Assembly: GCF_001553565.1 (NCBI RefSeq)
Contig: NZ_CP014228.1
Location: 124,001-188,000, forward strand
Direction: 5' to 3'
Length of the DNA: 64,000 nucleotides
From: Actinomyces radicidentis
Lineage (GTDB): Bacteria; Actinomycetota; Actinomycetes; Actinomycetales; Actinomycetaceae
The translations under genes were made by a program, and so were the position numbers. Shown one piece after another: positions 27,802-36,488 of the stretch (positions are counted from its first letter, which is position 1; the number at the start of each line of letters is the position of its first letter). The notes beneath the pieces are model-generated. The model worked only from the letters and a program-made list of their open reading frames with translations, did no database searches and was not told the origin of the DNA.

Positions 27802-28556
27802 GCGCCTTCACCGCGGCGATGCGCAACCAGACGCGCATCGTCATGACCCGTCCGATGAACCTCGCCTCCGGGCTCGTCACCCCTGTCCTCTACATGACGC
27901 TCCTGACGGCGCCGAGGCTGGAGTCGATGACGCCGGAGGCTGCGACGAGCGCCTTCACCGGCTCACTGCTGGCGTCGCTCTGGGCGGCCTCCCTGTGGAG
28001 CGGCGCCGGGATCCTTCGCCGGGAGCGCTGGGGCGGCACGCTCGCACCATCCTTCACGGGCCGCCCCTCCCCCGTCGCCGTCCTCGTGGGCAAGACCCTC
28101 GGCGGCGTCCTCTACGACACGGGCCTCATCCTCATCGCGCAGACCGTGTTCTGCCTGGTCGTGCACCTGCCGCTGGTCGTGCCGGACCCCGTCGCGTTCG
28201 GCGTCGGGATCGTGGCCGTCATCGTGTGCGGCGTCGCCTCCAGCCTCATGATCGGGGCGGTCCTCATGCTGAGCCGGTACGCCTTCCAGCTGACGACCGC
28301 GCTCGGCACGCCGGTCATGCTGCTCGGCGGCACGCTCATCCCGCTGTCGCTGCTTCCGCGCTGGGTCTCGTGGCTCGGCTGGTTCATCAACCTCTCCTGG
28401 CTGCAGCGCTTCCTCGTCTCCACCCTCAGCGCGACGACCTGGGCGCACCTCGCCGTCGGCGTCGGGATCTCCGCGGTCTACGCGCTCATCGGCGCGCGCG
28501 CCGTCCACATCATGATCGACCGGGCCCGCAAGGAGGGCACCCTTGACCTCGTCTGA
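27798..28556 (+). CDS. ABC-2 type exporter permease, first subunit
   Basis: 252-residue membrane protein with six hydrophobic helices and the ABC-2 permease layout: cytosolic start, FTGSLLASLWAASLWSGAGI, the interior loop RRERWGGTLAPSFTGRPSPV (contact to the ATPase), and LGTPVMLLGGTLIPLSLLPRW near the C-terminal helices. Start overlaps the ATPase gene by 4 bp and the end overlaps the next permease by 14 bp. The transported molecule is not known. Confidence 0.87.
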   Translation: MSAFTAAMRNQTRIVMTRPMNLASGLVTPVLYMTLLTAPRLESMTPEAATSAFTGSLLASLWAASLWSGAGILRRERWGGTLAPSFTGRPSPVAVLVGKTLGGVLYDTGLILIAQTVFCLVVHLPLVVPDPVAFGVGIVAVIVCGVASSLMIGAVLMLSRYAFQLTTALGTPVMLLGGTLIPLSLLPRWVSWLGWFINLSWLQRFLVSTLSATTWAHLAVGVGISAVYALIGARAVHIMIDRARKEGTLDLV

Positions 28557-29439
28557 CCTCTCTCCCGCCATCGGCTCGCCGTCGACGCGCGTTCAACGGA
28601 GCCGGCCTCGTCCCACCTCACGGCCTGCGTCCTCGAGGGCTGAGCGCGCCGCGCTGTGGCGGGCCAACGCCCGCGTGGGCGTCCTCGAGCACCGAGTGAT
28701 GTGGCCGCTGCCGGTCTACCTGCTCGGGCACCTCGTTCCGACGGTCCTCGGCCTGGTCGTGTACGTCCTCATCGGGCTGCTCGGCGGCGGCGATCGCGGC
28801 ATGGTCTTCGCGTACGTCGGCTGCGTCGTCCTGGCCGTGCGCGGAGACTGCCTCTCGGCGGTCTCCGATATCCCGGTCGAGGACGCCGCCCTCCACCGCT
28901 ACCACCAGGTGCGGCGCGGGGCCCTGCCCGCGTTCATCCAGTACACCGGCCGGGCGGTGGCCGACGGCGCGAGCGCGGCCCTTGCGGTGCTCGTGACGGC
29001 GGTGGTCCTGGGCGGCGTCGTCGGAGCGGCGACGGGCGACTGGGCGGTCATCGGCCGGGTGCTGCTCGCCCTCCCTCTGCTGACCGTCACGATCCCGAGC
29101 GCGATCGTCGTCGGGCTGACGGCGACGGCGCCGGCGATCGGGAACGACTACCAGAACCTCGTGCACAACACGGTGGCTGCGGTGGTCACCATCTGCAGCG
29201 GAGCAGTCTTCCCGACGACCATCAATCCGGTGCTCGACGACGTCGCCCAGGTGATGCCGCTGCACCACAGCGTGCTCGCGATACGGGACGTCGTGGCGGG
29301 CGCACCGGCGGGCACGTGGCTCGCTCAGCTCGGCCTGGAGCTCGCGGTCGGGGTCGGCTGGGGCGTCACCGGGCTGGTCGTGTACCGATGGTTCGACCAC
29401 CGCGGGCGGGTCACCGGACGGGGCGCCTTCACCGCGTGA
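28543..29439 (+). CDS. ABC-2 type exporter permease, second subunit
   Basis: 298 residues, six predicted helices (for example PLPVYLLGHLVPTVLGLVVY and GVGWGVTGLVVYRWF), with the mid-protein loop EDAALHRYHQVRRGALPAFI typical of ABC-2 permeases. TTG at 28543 is chosen because AAGGAGGGC (28530-28538) is well placed for it. An ATG start would lose conserved sequence. The 14-bp overlap with the first permease shows cotranslation, so the exporter probably uses a heterodimeric membrane part. Confidence 0.82.
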   Translation: MTSSDLSPAIGSPSTRVQRSRPRPTSRPASSRAERAALWRANARVGVLEHRVMWPLPVYLLGHLVPTVLGLVVYVLIGLLGGGDRGMVFAYVGCVVLAVRGDCLSAVSDIPVEDAALHRYHQVRRGALPAFIQYTGRAVADGASAALAVLVTAVVLGGVVGAATGDWAVIGRVLLALPLLTVTIPSAIVVGLTATAPAIGNDYQNLVHNTVAAVVTICSGAVFPTTINPVLDDVAQVMPLHHSVLAIRDVVAGAPAGTWLAQLGLELAVGVGWGVTGLVVYRWFDHRGRVTGRGAFTA

Positions 29440-29449
29440 GCGGTGGAGC

Positions 29450-29767
29450 TCAGATGCTCATGAGCGGCAGGTCGAGGTCGTAGGCGAGCACGATTGCTCG
29501 CGCGAGCGCCCGCTCCTGCTCAGTGGTGAGCACGCCGAGGCTCCTCCCGAGCGCAGACGCCGGGATCGTGAGGACGTTGTCGAGACTGATGACGGAGTCA
29601 TGGTCGAGACCGTTGAGCGGGCCGACCGGGACCTCGCTCGAGAGCCCCTTGATGGTCGAGGTGATCGGCGCGACGGTCACCTTCGTCATGGCCGGTCGCG
29701 CCGGCTCGCGAGTGAGGACGACGACGGGCCGCGTCTTGTCGAGGCGGGCGAGGCAGACCTCCCTCAC
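29450..29767 (-). CDS. MazF/PemK-type endoribonuclease toxin
   Basis: 105-residue toxin of the type II MazF family. The conserved start VCLARLDKTRPVVVLTRE includes the LDKxRPVxVL core and the RNase arginine. VTVAPITSTIKGLSSEVPVG is the strongly conserved central strand, followed by NGLDHDSVISLDNVLTIP. Such toxins cut RNA unless bound by their antitoxin. GTG 29767 lies just after the antitoxin stop (3 bp between), with GAGG in the antitoxin end as ribosome binding site. It converges with the exporter operon, 10 bp away. Confidence 0.9.
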   Translation of the reverse strand: MREVCLARLDKTRPVVVLTREPARPAMTKVTVAPITSTIKGLSSEVPVGPLNGLDHDSVISLDNVLTIPASALGRSLGVLTTEQERALARAIVLAYDLDLPLMSI

Positions 29768-29770
29768 TGG

Positions 29771-30004
29771 TCAGTCCTCGATCATCGGCTGGGCTCCGGT
29801 CCAGGCTACGAGCCCGTCGAGGTCATCGCCGGTGCCCTTCTCACGAAGGAGCTCGGCGTCGCGCTCAGCAGCCCGACGGCGCATCTCGCGCTCGAGCGCC
29901 TCGGTCACGATTGAGGCGCGGCTGGGGGCGTCACCGGCGGCCACGGCCTCGTCGAGGAAGCCGACGACGTCATCGGGCAGGCGGACGGCGATCTGAACGG
30001 TCAT
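29771..30004 (-). CDS. Ribbon-helix-helix antitoxin of the MazF pair
   Basis: 77 residues. IAVRLPDDVVGFLDEAVAAG followed by SRASIVTEALEREMRRRAAE is a ribbon-helix-helix DNA-binding domain. The acidic C-terminal half, GDDLDGLVAWTGAQPMIED, is the likely toxin-wrapping segment. ATG 30004 has no Shine-Dalgarno but a -10-like TATGCT 6 nt upstream, so the message is probably leaderless. A palindrome sits over the expected -35, as expected for autorepression by antitoxin or complex. Confidence 0.88.
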   Translation of the reverse strand: MTVQIAVRLPDDVVGFLDEAVAAGDAPSRASIVTEALEREMRRRAAERDAELLREKGTGDDLDGLVAWTGAQPMIED

Positions 30005-30010
30005 GGGTGC

Positions 30011-30040
30011 AGCATATCCCAGCGAATCCCGTTTCGGGAT
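30011..30040 (-). promoter_or_regulatory. Promoter and operator of the toxin-antitoxin operon
   Basis: Minus-strand -10 TATGCT (30016-30011), 6 nt before the ATG. Upstream, a perfect dyad ATCCCG-TTT-CGGGAT at 30026-30040 covers the -35 area, and a further TATCCC at 30015-30020 repeats the half-site. Confidence 0.45.
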
Positions 30041-30135
30041 GCGACGGGTCGTACCGCCGGCAGCGGACACGGCGAGGCACGCAGGAGCCCCGGTGCGACG
30101 ATGCTCCCAGCCGTCCCCTGACCAAGGAGCACATC

Positions 30136-30831
30136 ATGACCCGTCGCATCGTCCAGAAGTCCTTCGGCGGGCCGGAGGTCCTCGAGCTCATGGAGTCCGA
30201 GCCGCTCACCGCCGTCGACCTCATCGTCGGGCCCGAGCGGTTCACGGACGAGCAGGCGGGTGCCTTCCCGATGGCGGCGACGACCGCCTGGCAGGCCCTC
30301 GCGGACACGACGCACGTCTCGGCCGGGGACCGCGTCCTCGTCACTGGCGCCGGCGGCGGTGTCGGGCACATGGCCGTCCAGATCGCCCGCGCCCTCGGCG
30401 CGCACGTGACCGCCCTGGCGAGCACCGGCAAGCACGAGTGGCTCCGCTCCATCGGCGCCGACGAGACCCTCGACTACCACGACGACGCGGCCGTCGCCGC
30501 CCTGGCCGGCACCGTCGACATGGCCTTCAGCCTGGCCGCACCGTCGCGCGAGACCGCCCTGCGCGCGGTGCGCCGCGGCGGCGAGCTCGTCGGCCTCGGC
30601 CTCGGCGCCACGGACCTGCAGCCGGAGGCGGAGGAGGCGGGCGTACGCCTGTCCTCCACCCACGTCCGCACCCAGCGCGAGTGGCTCGAGGCGGTCACCG
30701 AGCTGGCCGAGCGCGGTGAGATCACGCCGCTCATCTCCCAGGCCTTCGACCTCACGGCGGCCGCCGAGGCGCACCGCACCGTCGAGGGTGGGCACACGAC
30801 CGGCAAGATCGTGCTCACGACCGCGCGCTGA
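30136..30831 (+). CDS. Zinc-type alcohol dehydrogenase / quinone oxidoreductase with deleted catalytic domain
   Basis: 231 residues, where the family has about 305-330. The start RRIVQKSFGGPEVLELMESE is a normal N-terminus. The sequence then jumps straight to DLIVGPERFTDEQAGAFPMA, so roughly 80-90 residues of the GroES-like catalytic domain are missing without breaking the frame. The nucleotide domain is intact: VLVTGAGGGVGHMAVQIARALG, SIGADETLDY, and AAEAHRTVEGGHTTGKIVL at the end. ATG 30136 has AAGGAG 6 nt upstream. Without the substrate domain it is probably inactive as a reductase, though it could still bind NADPH. An internal deletion is the simplest explanation. Confidence 0.8.
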   Translation: MTRRIVQKSFGGPEVLELMESEPLTAVDLIVGPERFTDEQAGAFPMAATTAWQALADTTHVSAGDRVLVTGAGGGVGHMAVQIARALGAHVTALASTGKHEWLRSIGADETLDYHDDAAVAALAGTVDMAFSLAAPSRETALRAVRRGGELVGLGLGATDLQPEAEEAGVRLSSTHVRTQREWLEAVTELAERGEITPLISQAFDLTAAAEAHRTVEGGHTTGKIVLTTAR

Positions 30832-30840
30832 TCTCGCGCA

Positions 30841-30887
30841 GCGCACGACGGAGGGCGGGTCCGGTGACGGGCCAACCCTCCGTGCGC
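30841..30887. terminator. Convergent terminator hairpin
   Basis: Arms 30841-30855 and 30876-30887 pair over 12 bp with a 3-nt bulge (GAC) in the left arm. It lies between two convergent genes and can serve both. Confidence 0.5.
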
Positions 30888-30900
30888 TCAGGACCGGGCG

Positions 30901-31701
30901 TCAGCCCTCGAGGAACTCGTCCGGATCGATGTCGTCCTCGTCGTCGGCTTCGTCCCCGGTCTCCCCGTCCTCGTCCTCGTCGGCTGGGAAGACGTCGATG
31001 ACCTCGAAGGGGCCGGTGATCCCGACGTCGTCGAGGGCGTCGGCCACGTCGTCGATGAGGTGCGACATCGTCAGCTCCTCGACGGGGCTCGCCGTGGCGC
31101 CGAGCGCGTCGACCGCCTCGTCCTCGGCCTCCTCGTCGAGGACGACGGTGGTGAGGTGGAGGGCGTCGAGGCCGGCGGTGGACTCGGCGCGGTCGACCTC
31201 GAAGCGCTCGGCGAGGCGGGCCTCGAGCCGCAGCAGGTCCTCGGGGGCGCCGAGGAACCAGCCGTCGACGTCACGGTGGCGGCTCTCCGAGCGCGGTCCC
31301 ATGAGGAGCCGCCCGAGCACGACGCCGTCGGCGACGTCGTTGACCCGCGAGTCGATGCGCCGGAAGACGTCGACGTGCTCGCCGAGCACCTCGCCGTGGG
31401 CGAGGACGTGGGCGAGGCCCCGGACGCCGCGGGCGCTGAGCACGTCGGCGAGGTCCGCGAGCCGCTCGTCGGGGAAGTCCTCGGGCTCGAAGTAGATGGC
31501 GTAGGAGGGATCATTGCCGCTGCCGGTGACGCCGAAGCCGGCGTCCTGGGCGATGCGGGCGATCGCGGAGGTCGCCTCCTCCGGCCAGCAGCGGACGACG
31601 GCGGCGTTGGCGCCGATGCGACTGATGAAGGCGTGGCGGCGGCCGTCGGCCTCGAAGCGCGCCCAGAGCTCGTCCTCGTGCTCGTTCGCGACGTCGCTCA
31701 T
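30901..31701 (-). CDS. Hypothetical acidic protein
   Basis: Not recognised with confidence. 266 residues, soluble, without signal peptide. The first 75 residues (RIGANAAVVRCWPEEATSAI, ARIAQDAGFGVTGSGNDPSY) look like a small alpha/beta fold, possibly related to RNase E regulator RraB-like domains. The C-terminal 35 residues are almost wholly Asp/Glu. ATG 31701 has AGGAAGGA upstream, and a -10-like TAGGGT (31736-31731) precedes it by about 30 nt. It lies between the convergent reductase remnant and the initiator tRNA on the same strand. Confidence 0.6.
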   Translation of the reverse strand: MSDVANEHEDELWARFEADGRRHAFISRIGANAAVVRCWPEEATSAIARIAQDAGFGVTGSGNDPSYAIYFEPEDFPDERLADLADVLSARGVRGLAHVLAHGEVLGEHVDVFRRIDSRVNDVADGVVLGRLLMGPRSESRHRDVDGWFLGAPEDLLRLEARLAERFEVDRAESTAGLDALHLTTVVLDEEAEDEAVDALGATASPVEELTMSHLIDDVADALDDVGITGPFEVIDVFPADEDEDGETGDEADDEDDIDPDEFLEG

Positions 31702-31773
31702 GGCGGTCCTTCCTGCGGGGGTACCCGCCCACCCTAGCCGCGGGCCGGGACATGGGCGCCCCCGAACAACGAG

Positions 31774-31803
31774 GAAGCCCGGTCCCTTCCGGGACCGGGC
31801 TTC
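31774..31803 (-). terminator. Terminator of the initiator tRNA gene
   Basis: Perfect 13-bp stem, 31774-31786 with 31791-31803. The loop on the minus strand is GGAA, a stable tetraloop. Located 20 nt downstream of the tRNA. Confidence 0.7.
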
Positions 31804-31823
31804 GTGTACCTCTGCGGTGCTAG

Positions 31824-31897
31824 TAGCGGGGGCAGGATTCGAACCTGCGACCTCCGGGTTATGAGCCCGGCGAGCTACCGAACTGCTCCACCCCGCG
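31824..31897 (-). tRNA. Initiator tRNA-fMet (CAT)
   Basis: 74 nt without encoded CCA. Anticodon CAT is flanked by the three consecutive G:C pairs (GGG/CCC) of the anticodon stem that mark initiator tRNAs. Position 1 is C and position 72 is T, so the first acceptor pair is unpaired, the second initiator hallmark. The T-arm reads GCAGGTTCGAATCCTGC and the body closely follows the E. coli fMet sequence. Confidence 0.95.
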
Positions 31898-32000
31898 TCG
31901 GTGATGTGAACACTAGTCGCCCGCCCGCCCGGACTTCAAACCGAGGGAGCGTGCCCTTGCTCACCCGCGCGGAGCGACAGTGCCATCGTCGCGCGAACCA

Positions 32001-32055
32001 TGACCTCCTCGGCAGACCACGACGCCGACGGCGCCGCAGTCTGCCGAGGAGGTCA
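32001..32055 (-). terminator. Long hairpin downstream of the UPF0182 gene
   Basis: A perfect 17-bp inverted repeat (32001-32017 and 32039-32055) with a 21-nt spacer lies 80 nt past the UPF0182 stop. A second, shorter repeat, GACCACGAC (32015-32023) with GTCGTGGTC (32062-32070), competes with it. Terminator role is likely; alternative folding is possible. Confidence 0.5.
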
Positions 32056-32134
32056 CCTTCTGTCGTGGTCGGCAACGAGGCGGCGGGCGCCGGAGGAGCA
32101 CCCGCTCCCCCGACGCCCGCCGGTCACCGCTCAC

Positions 32135-35100
32135 TCACTTCTTGAGCTGGTTCTGCGCGTCCACGGCCCGCTGGACGGCGTCGTCGAGGCGCTTCTGCGC
32201 CTCGCCGTAGGCAGCCCAGTCGCCCTTCTCGCGGGCCGTGTTCGAGTCGTCCATCGCGGTCTGCGCGTCGGACAGGGCCTGGTCGAGCTGGGCCTGCGCG
32301 TCACCGGACGGTGCCGCCGTGGCCGCAGCGCTCGGGGCCGCGGTGGCGCTGGACTGCGCCGTCGCCGCGTCCGTGGGCGCCGCCGTCCCGGAGGTGTCGC
32401 CCACCGCGCCGGCCGCCGCGGCCTCCGCGTCCGAGGTGCCGTTGGCCGCCGCGGCGTCGCCGTTGACGACCTCCTCACCGGTGGTCGCACCGGAGTCACC
32501 GCCGAAGACCTGGTTGAGGGCCCCGGAGAGCGTGTCGTCGAAGCCGACCTTGTCGCCGAAGGAGACGAGCACCTTGCGCAGCAGGGGGTACTGCGTGCCC
32601 GAGGAGGACTGGACGTACACGGGCTGCACGTAGAGCAGGCCGCCGCCGACCGGCAGGGTCAGGAGGTTGCCCTTGATGACCTGGGAGCCCTGCTGGCTCA
32701 GCAGGTTGAGGGTCTGGGACGCCGTCGGGTCGGAGTCGAAGGTGTTCTGCACCTGTCCGGGTCCGGAGACGTTCGAGGAGCGCGGCAGCTCGAGGAGCCG
32801 CAGCTTGCCGTAGTCCGGGTTCCGCACGCCGGCCTTGCCCGAGGAGGTCTCGGAGTCGACCGCGAGGAAGCCCGTGAGGACGTTCCTGTCGGTGTTGCCG
32901 CCGATGATGTAGACGCTGGACAGGGAGAAGCTCGCCTGGTCCTGGTCCGGCATCTTGAGCGTGAGGTAGTACGGCGCCTGCGGCTCGTTGCCGGACTTCG
33001 TCGGGTCGTCCGGGACCTTCCAGAAGTCACCGCCCGAGTAGAAGTCTGCGGCGTTGGTGACGTGGTACTTCGCGAGGATCGTGCGCTGGGCCTTGAAGAG
33101 GTCCTCCGGGTAGCGCATGTGCGCCATGAGGTCGGCGCTCATCTCGCTCATCGGGGTGATGGTGCCGGGGAAGACCGCGGACCAGGCCTTGAGGACCGGG
33201 TCCTCGTCGTCCCACTGGTAGAGCGTGACGGAGCCGTCGTAGGCGTCGACGACGGCCTTGACGGAGTTGCGCACGTAGTTCGACTCGTCCGGGGCGCCCA
33301 GCAGCGTGGACTCCTGGTTGGTGCCGTCGGCCGTGACGTCGGAGAGGGACTCGTGCTGCGAGTACGGGTAGTTGTTCGTCGTCGTGTAGCCGTCGAGGAT
33401 CCAGACGACCCGCTTCGGGGTCTTGGAGTTGCCGTCCGTGTCGACGACGGCCGGGTACGGGTTGCCGTCCAGGGTCAGCCACGGGGCGACCTTGGCGACG
33501 CGCTCGGCGGGGTCGCGGTCGTAGAGGATCTGCGAGCCGGAGCGGACCTCGTTGGAGAACAGGATGTTCATCTCCTGGAACTTGGCCGCGTAGAGGAGGC
33601 GGTTCCAGGGGTTGGAGATCGACGGGCCGCCGTCACCGGTGAAGGTCGTGTTGACCTGACCGGACTTGGAGGAGTCGTCGGGGTAGTCGAGCTCGCGGGG
33701 GCTGCCGCCGTCGTCGCCGCCGACGATCGAGTAGGACGGCGAGTCCTGGCCGAAGTAGATGCGCGGCTCGTAGGTGCCGAGGTCGCCCTGCGAGGGGATG
33801 CCGCCCTCCCAGAAGGAGGGGTAGCCGCCGGACGCCACGGTGTTGCCGTAGGCGGTGACGACGCCGTAGCCGTGCGTGTAGACGGTGTGCTCGTTGACCC
33901 AGGTGCGCTGCCCGGAGTCGAGGCCGTCGAGGCTGAGCTCGCGCACCGCGATGACGGTGTCGCGCGAGGAGTCCTCGACGTCGTAGCGGTCGACGTTGAG
34001 GTTGTTCGCGAAGGAGTAGTACTGCTTGTTCTGCTGCAGCTGGCGGAAGGTCGAGGAGACGAGGTTGGGGTCGAGGAGGCGGATCGACGTCGTCGACTCG
34101 GCGTCCTCCTTGAGCTGGCCCGCCTCGGCCGTGGTTTTGGCGTTGTAGCTCGTCGTGTCGACGTCGTCGAGGCCGTAGGCGGCCAGCGTCGCCTTGATGT
34201 TGCGCGAGATGTACGGCGACTCGGCGGACTGGGCGTTGGGGTCGACGACGAACTTCTGGATGACCGCCGGGTAGACCGAGCCGATGACGATCGCGGAGAC
34301 GATCGAGACGACGACGCCGGTCACCGGCAGCTTCCAGGAGCGCGCCCGGATGGAGACGACGAAGAGGACGGCGATGGCCAGGCCGATGGCGGCGAGGATC
34401 GCGTTGGCGGGGATGACGGCCTTGACGTCCGCGTAGCCGGCGCCGTCGAACTTCGAGTTCGAGGAGTACAGGGCCGAGTAGCGGCTCAGCCAGTAGCCGC
34501 CCGCCTGGAGGACGGAGAAGGTGGCGAGGAAGACCGCCAGGTGCCGCCGCGCCGGGCGAGTGAAGTGCGGGCGCCGGGACACGGAGACCCCGCCGTAGAG
34601 GTAGTGGGTCACGAGGCTGGCCACGCCGGCGAAGACGATGACGCGCGAGAGGTAGCCGACGAGCGTCCGGAGCACCGGGAGGATGAAGACGTAGAAGGAG
34701 ACGTCGATGCCGAACTGCGGGTCCTTCACGCCGAAGGACTGCGAGTGCATCGCCAGGAGGATCTCGCGCCAGCTCGGGACGAGCTCCCAGGCGGCGCCGA
34801 GCAGCGCGAGCAGCGCCGGCAGGCCCCAGAGCAGGACGCGGCGCATCGGCTCGATGGCGGTGCGGTAGGACTCGAGGTTGCGGCCGGCCTCGTCGTCGGG
34901 CAGGTGGATCTCGCGGTCCTTGTAGGCGCGGGACATCGCGAGGAAGACGGCGGCGAACATGAGGGCGAAGCCGACGACGAAGAGCACCGTCTTCGAGATC
35001 CACTCGGTCCAGATGATGCGCGAGAAGCCGAGCTGGTTGAACCAGAGGACCTCGGTCCACGTGTTCGACAGGAAGCCGATGACGAGGGCGAGGGCGACGA

Positions 35101-35626
35101 GGATCCCGATGGTGAGGGCGAGGGGCCCGGGGCGTCCGCGCTCGGCTCGGGCACCGGCCCCGCCGCGATCGCCTCCGCCGCCGTGGCCGCCGCGCCCGCC
35201 GGCGCCGTTGCCGCCCCGGCCGGAGGCGGCCCGCACGGCGCGGGCGGCGTCGGCGCGCTCGCGCACGCCCTCGAAGGGGTTGGATCGGCCTGCGCCGCGC
35301 CCCATGCCGAAGACCGCGGCGGGGTCGAAGGCGAAGGGGTTGTCCTCGCCGGCGTCGTCGGCGCCGCGGCGGGCGGAGCGCCCGTCGCGTCCGGTGCGGC
35401 CGGAGTCCTCGCTCCGGTCCGCGCGCTCAGCGCGCTCAGCGCGGTCTGCGCGCTCCGCGCTGCCGTGCTCACCCGAGTCGCTGGCGGGCCGCTCGGGCGA
35501 CCGGCCGGCGTCGGACTGGAAGAAGCCTCCGCGCACACGGTCCTCACGGCTCGTGGCGTCGTCGGAGGAGTGCTCCCCCGCGGCGTCGTCGGGCTGGTCG
35601 ATGGGCTCGTCGTCGGGCCTGTTCAT
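32135..35626 (-). CDS. UPF0182 family large membrane protein
   Basis: 1163-residue protein of the actinobacterial UPF0182 family; its function is unknown. Residues 1-165 are acidic, then Arg/Gly-rich and disordered. Seven hydrophobic helices follow (about 168-480: LALTIGILVALALVIGFL, WTEVLWFNQLGFSRIIWTEW and others). A large extracytoplasmic part contains typical blocks such as SRNIKATLAAYGLDDVDT, EHTVYTHGYGVVTAYGN, EPRIYFGQDSPSYSIVG, and YVQPVYVQSS. The C-terminal 120 residues are Ala/Thr/Ser-rich, ending in a coiled-coil-like segment. ATG 35626 is preferred with GGAG upstream. Its neighbours match the mycobacterial Rv3193c region, so the order is conserved across actinobacteria. Confidence 0.93.
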   Translation of the reverse strand: MNRPDDEPIDQPDDAAGEHSSDDATSREDRVRGGFFQSDAGRSPERPASDSGEHGSAERADRAERAERADRSEDSGRTGRDGRSARRGADDAGEDNPFAFDPAAVFGMGRGAGRSNPFEGVRERADAARAVRAASGRGGNGAGGRGGHGGGGDRGGAGARAERGRPGPLALTIGILVALALVIGFLSNTWTEVLWFNQLGFSRIIWTEWISKTVLFVVGFALMFAAVFLAMSRAYKDREIHLPDDEAGRNLESYRTAIEPMRRVLLWGLPALLALLGAAWELVPSWREILLAMHSQSFGVKDPQFGIDVSFYVFILPVLRTLVGYLSRVIVFAGVASLVTHYLYGGVSVSRRPHFTRPARRHLAVFLATFSVLQAGGYWLSRYSALYSSNSKFDGAGYADVKAVIPANAILAAIGLAIAVLFVVSIRARSWKLPVTGVVVSIVSAIVIGSVYPAVIQKFVVDPNAQSAESPYISRNIKATLAAYGLDDVDTTSYNAKTTAEAGQLKEDAESTTSIRLLDPNLVSSTFRQLQQNKQYYSFANNLNVDRYDVEDSSRDTVIAVRELSLDGLDSGQRTWVNEHTVYTHGYGVVTAYGNTVASGGYPSFWEGGIPSQGDLGTYEPRIYFGQDSPSYSIVGGDDGGSPRELDYPDDSSKSGQVNTTFTGDGGPSISNPWNRLLYAAKFQEMNILFSNEVRSGSQILYDRDPAERVAKVAPWLTLDGNPYPAVVDTDGNSKTPKRVVWILDGYTTTNNYPYSQHESLSDVTADGTNQESTLLGAPDESNYVRNSVKAVVDAYDGSVTLYQWDDEDPVLKAWSAVFPGTITPMSEMSADLMAHMRYPEDLFKAQRTILAKYHVTNAADFYSGGDFWKVPDDPTKSGNEPQAPYYLTLKMPDQDQASFSLSSVYIIGGNTDRNVLTGFLAVDSETSSGKAGVRNPDYGKLRLLELPRSSNVSGPGQVQNTFDSDPTASQTLNLLSQQGSQVIKGNLLTLPVGGGLLYVQPVYVQSSSGTQYPLLRKVLVSFGDKVGFDDTLSGALNQVFGGDSGATTGEEVVNGDAAAANGTSDAEAAAAGAVGDTSGTAAPTDAATAQSSATAAPSAAATAAPSGDAQAQLDQALSDAQTAMDDSNTAREKGDWAAYGEAQKRLDDAVQRAVDAQNQLKK

Positions 35627-35852
35627 CACGATCTCGCTCCGTGCTAGGGCCGGTGCGCGGGGCACGCACCGTGTCATCACCGGCACCGGGGCGCCGGTCG
35701 CGCTATCGTCCCACAGGTCACGACAGCCACCCAAAAGCCATCCGCTTCCCGGCGCGGGGCCGCGCGGGCGGTTCACGGCGGGCGCAACGCGAGCACCCGC
35801 ACGGGGCGCGTGGCGGGACCCGCCGCACCCCGGCACGGGTGAGGATGACGGC

Positions 35853-36452
35853 ATGAGCCCCCAGAGCCCCGACTCCTCCGCCGCCCAGCCCGCGCCCCGC
35901 TCCAAGCCGCGAGGCGCGCGAGAGAGCGCCCTCGCGCGCGCCGTCGTCGAGCTCGAGGAGCACGTCTCGGGGCTCGGCTGGGACGCCCCCGTCGGCGTCT
36001 TCGCCCTCGTGCGCACGGCCGCGGCCCTCGAGACCGACCCCGCCATCGCGGAGATCCTCGACGACGAGGCCCTCGCCGCGGCGCGGAAGGACCCCGAGTC
36101 CCTCACCGTCATCGAGCAGGAGGACCTGCCCGGCGCGGCCGACCTCGAGGACCTCCTCGCCCAGCTCGCCTGGCCGGAGTCCGTCGACGGCGTCGCCCTG
36201 TCCGTCGAACGGGTCACCCTCCCCGCCCAGGCCGAGGCGGAGGCCGCCGCCATCGAGGCCCCCGAGGAGCGCGTCGCCTACCTCCAGAGCCGCGCCGACC
36301 GCGACGACGTCCGGATCGTCGTCGGCGTCCTTCGCTCGGGCGAGTCCTGGTGCGCGATCCGCGCCCGCTCCAAGGACCACGAGCGCTCCGTCGCCCAGGG
36401 CGACACGCTCGTCCCGGGGCTCATCAACGCCCTGCGCGCCACCCTGCTCTGA
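35853..36452 (+). CDS. PPA1309 family protein
   Basis: 199-residue cytosolic protein of the uncharacterised PPA1309 family, which characteristically lies next to UPF0182 genes. Conserved blocks seen: SALARAVVELEEHVSGLGWD, GVFALVRTAAALETDP, LTVIEQEDLP, LEDLLAQLAWPESVDGVALS, and a C-terminal IVVGVLRSGESWCAIRARSK with LVPGLINALRATL. ATG 35853 has GAGGA about 8 nt upstream. It is divergent from UPF0182, with 226 bp between them that contain no recognised promoter. Confidence 0.88.
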   Translation: MSPQSPDSSAAQPAPRSKPRGARESALARAVVELEEHVSGLGWDAPVGVFALVRTAAALETDPAIAEILDDEALAAARKDPESLTVIEQEDLPGAADLEDLLAQLAWPESVDGVALSVERVTLPAQAEAEAAAIEAPEERVAYLQSRADRDDVRIVVGVLRSGESWCAIRARSKDHERSVAQGDTLVPGLINALRATLL

Positions 36453-36488
36453 GTCCCGGCGGGGTGCGTCCCCCGCGCCCCGGCACGA

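Noticed and set aside
31824..31897. Elongator tRNA-Met or a tRNA-Ile with modified CAT anticodon
   Set aside because: The unpaired C1/T72 and three G:C pairs in the anticodon stem identify the initiator.
32001..32055. CRISPR repeat or mobile-element end
   Set aside because: It is one inverted repeat pair, not an array; no transposase or target duplication is visible.
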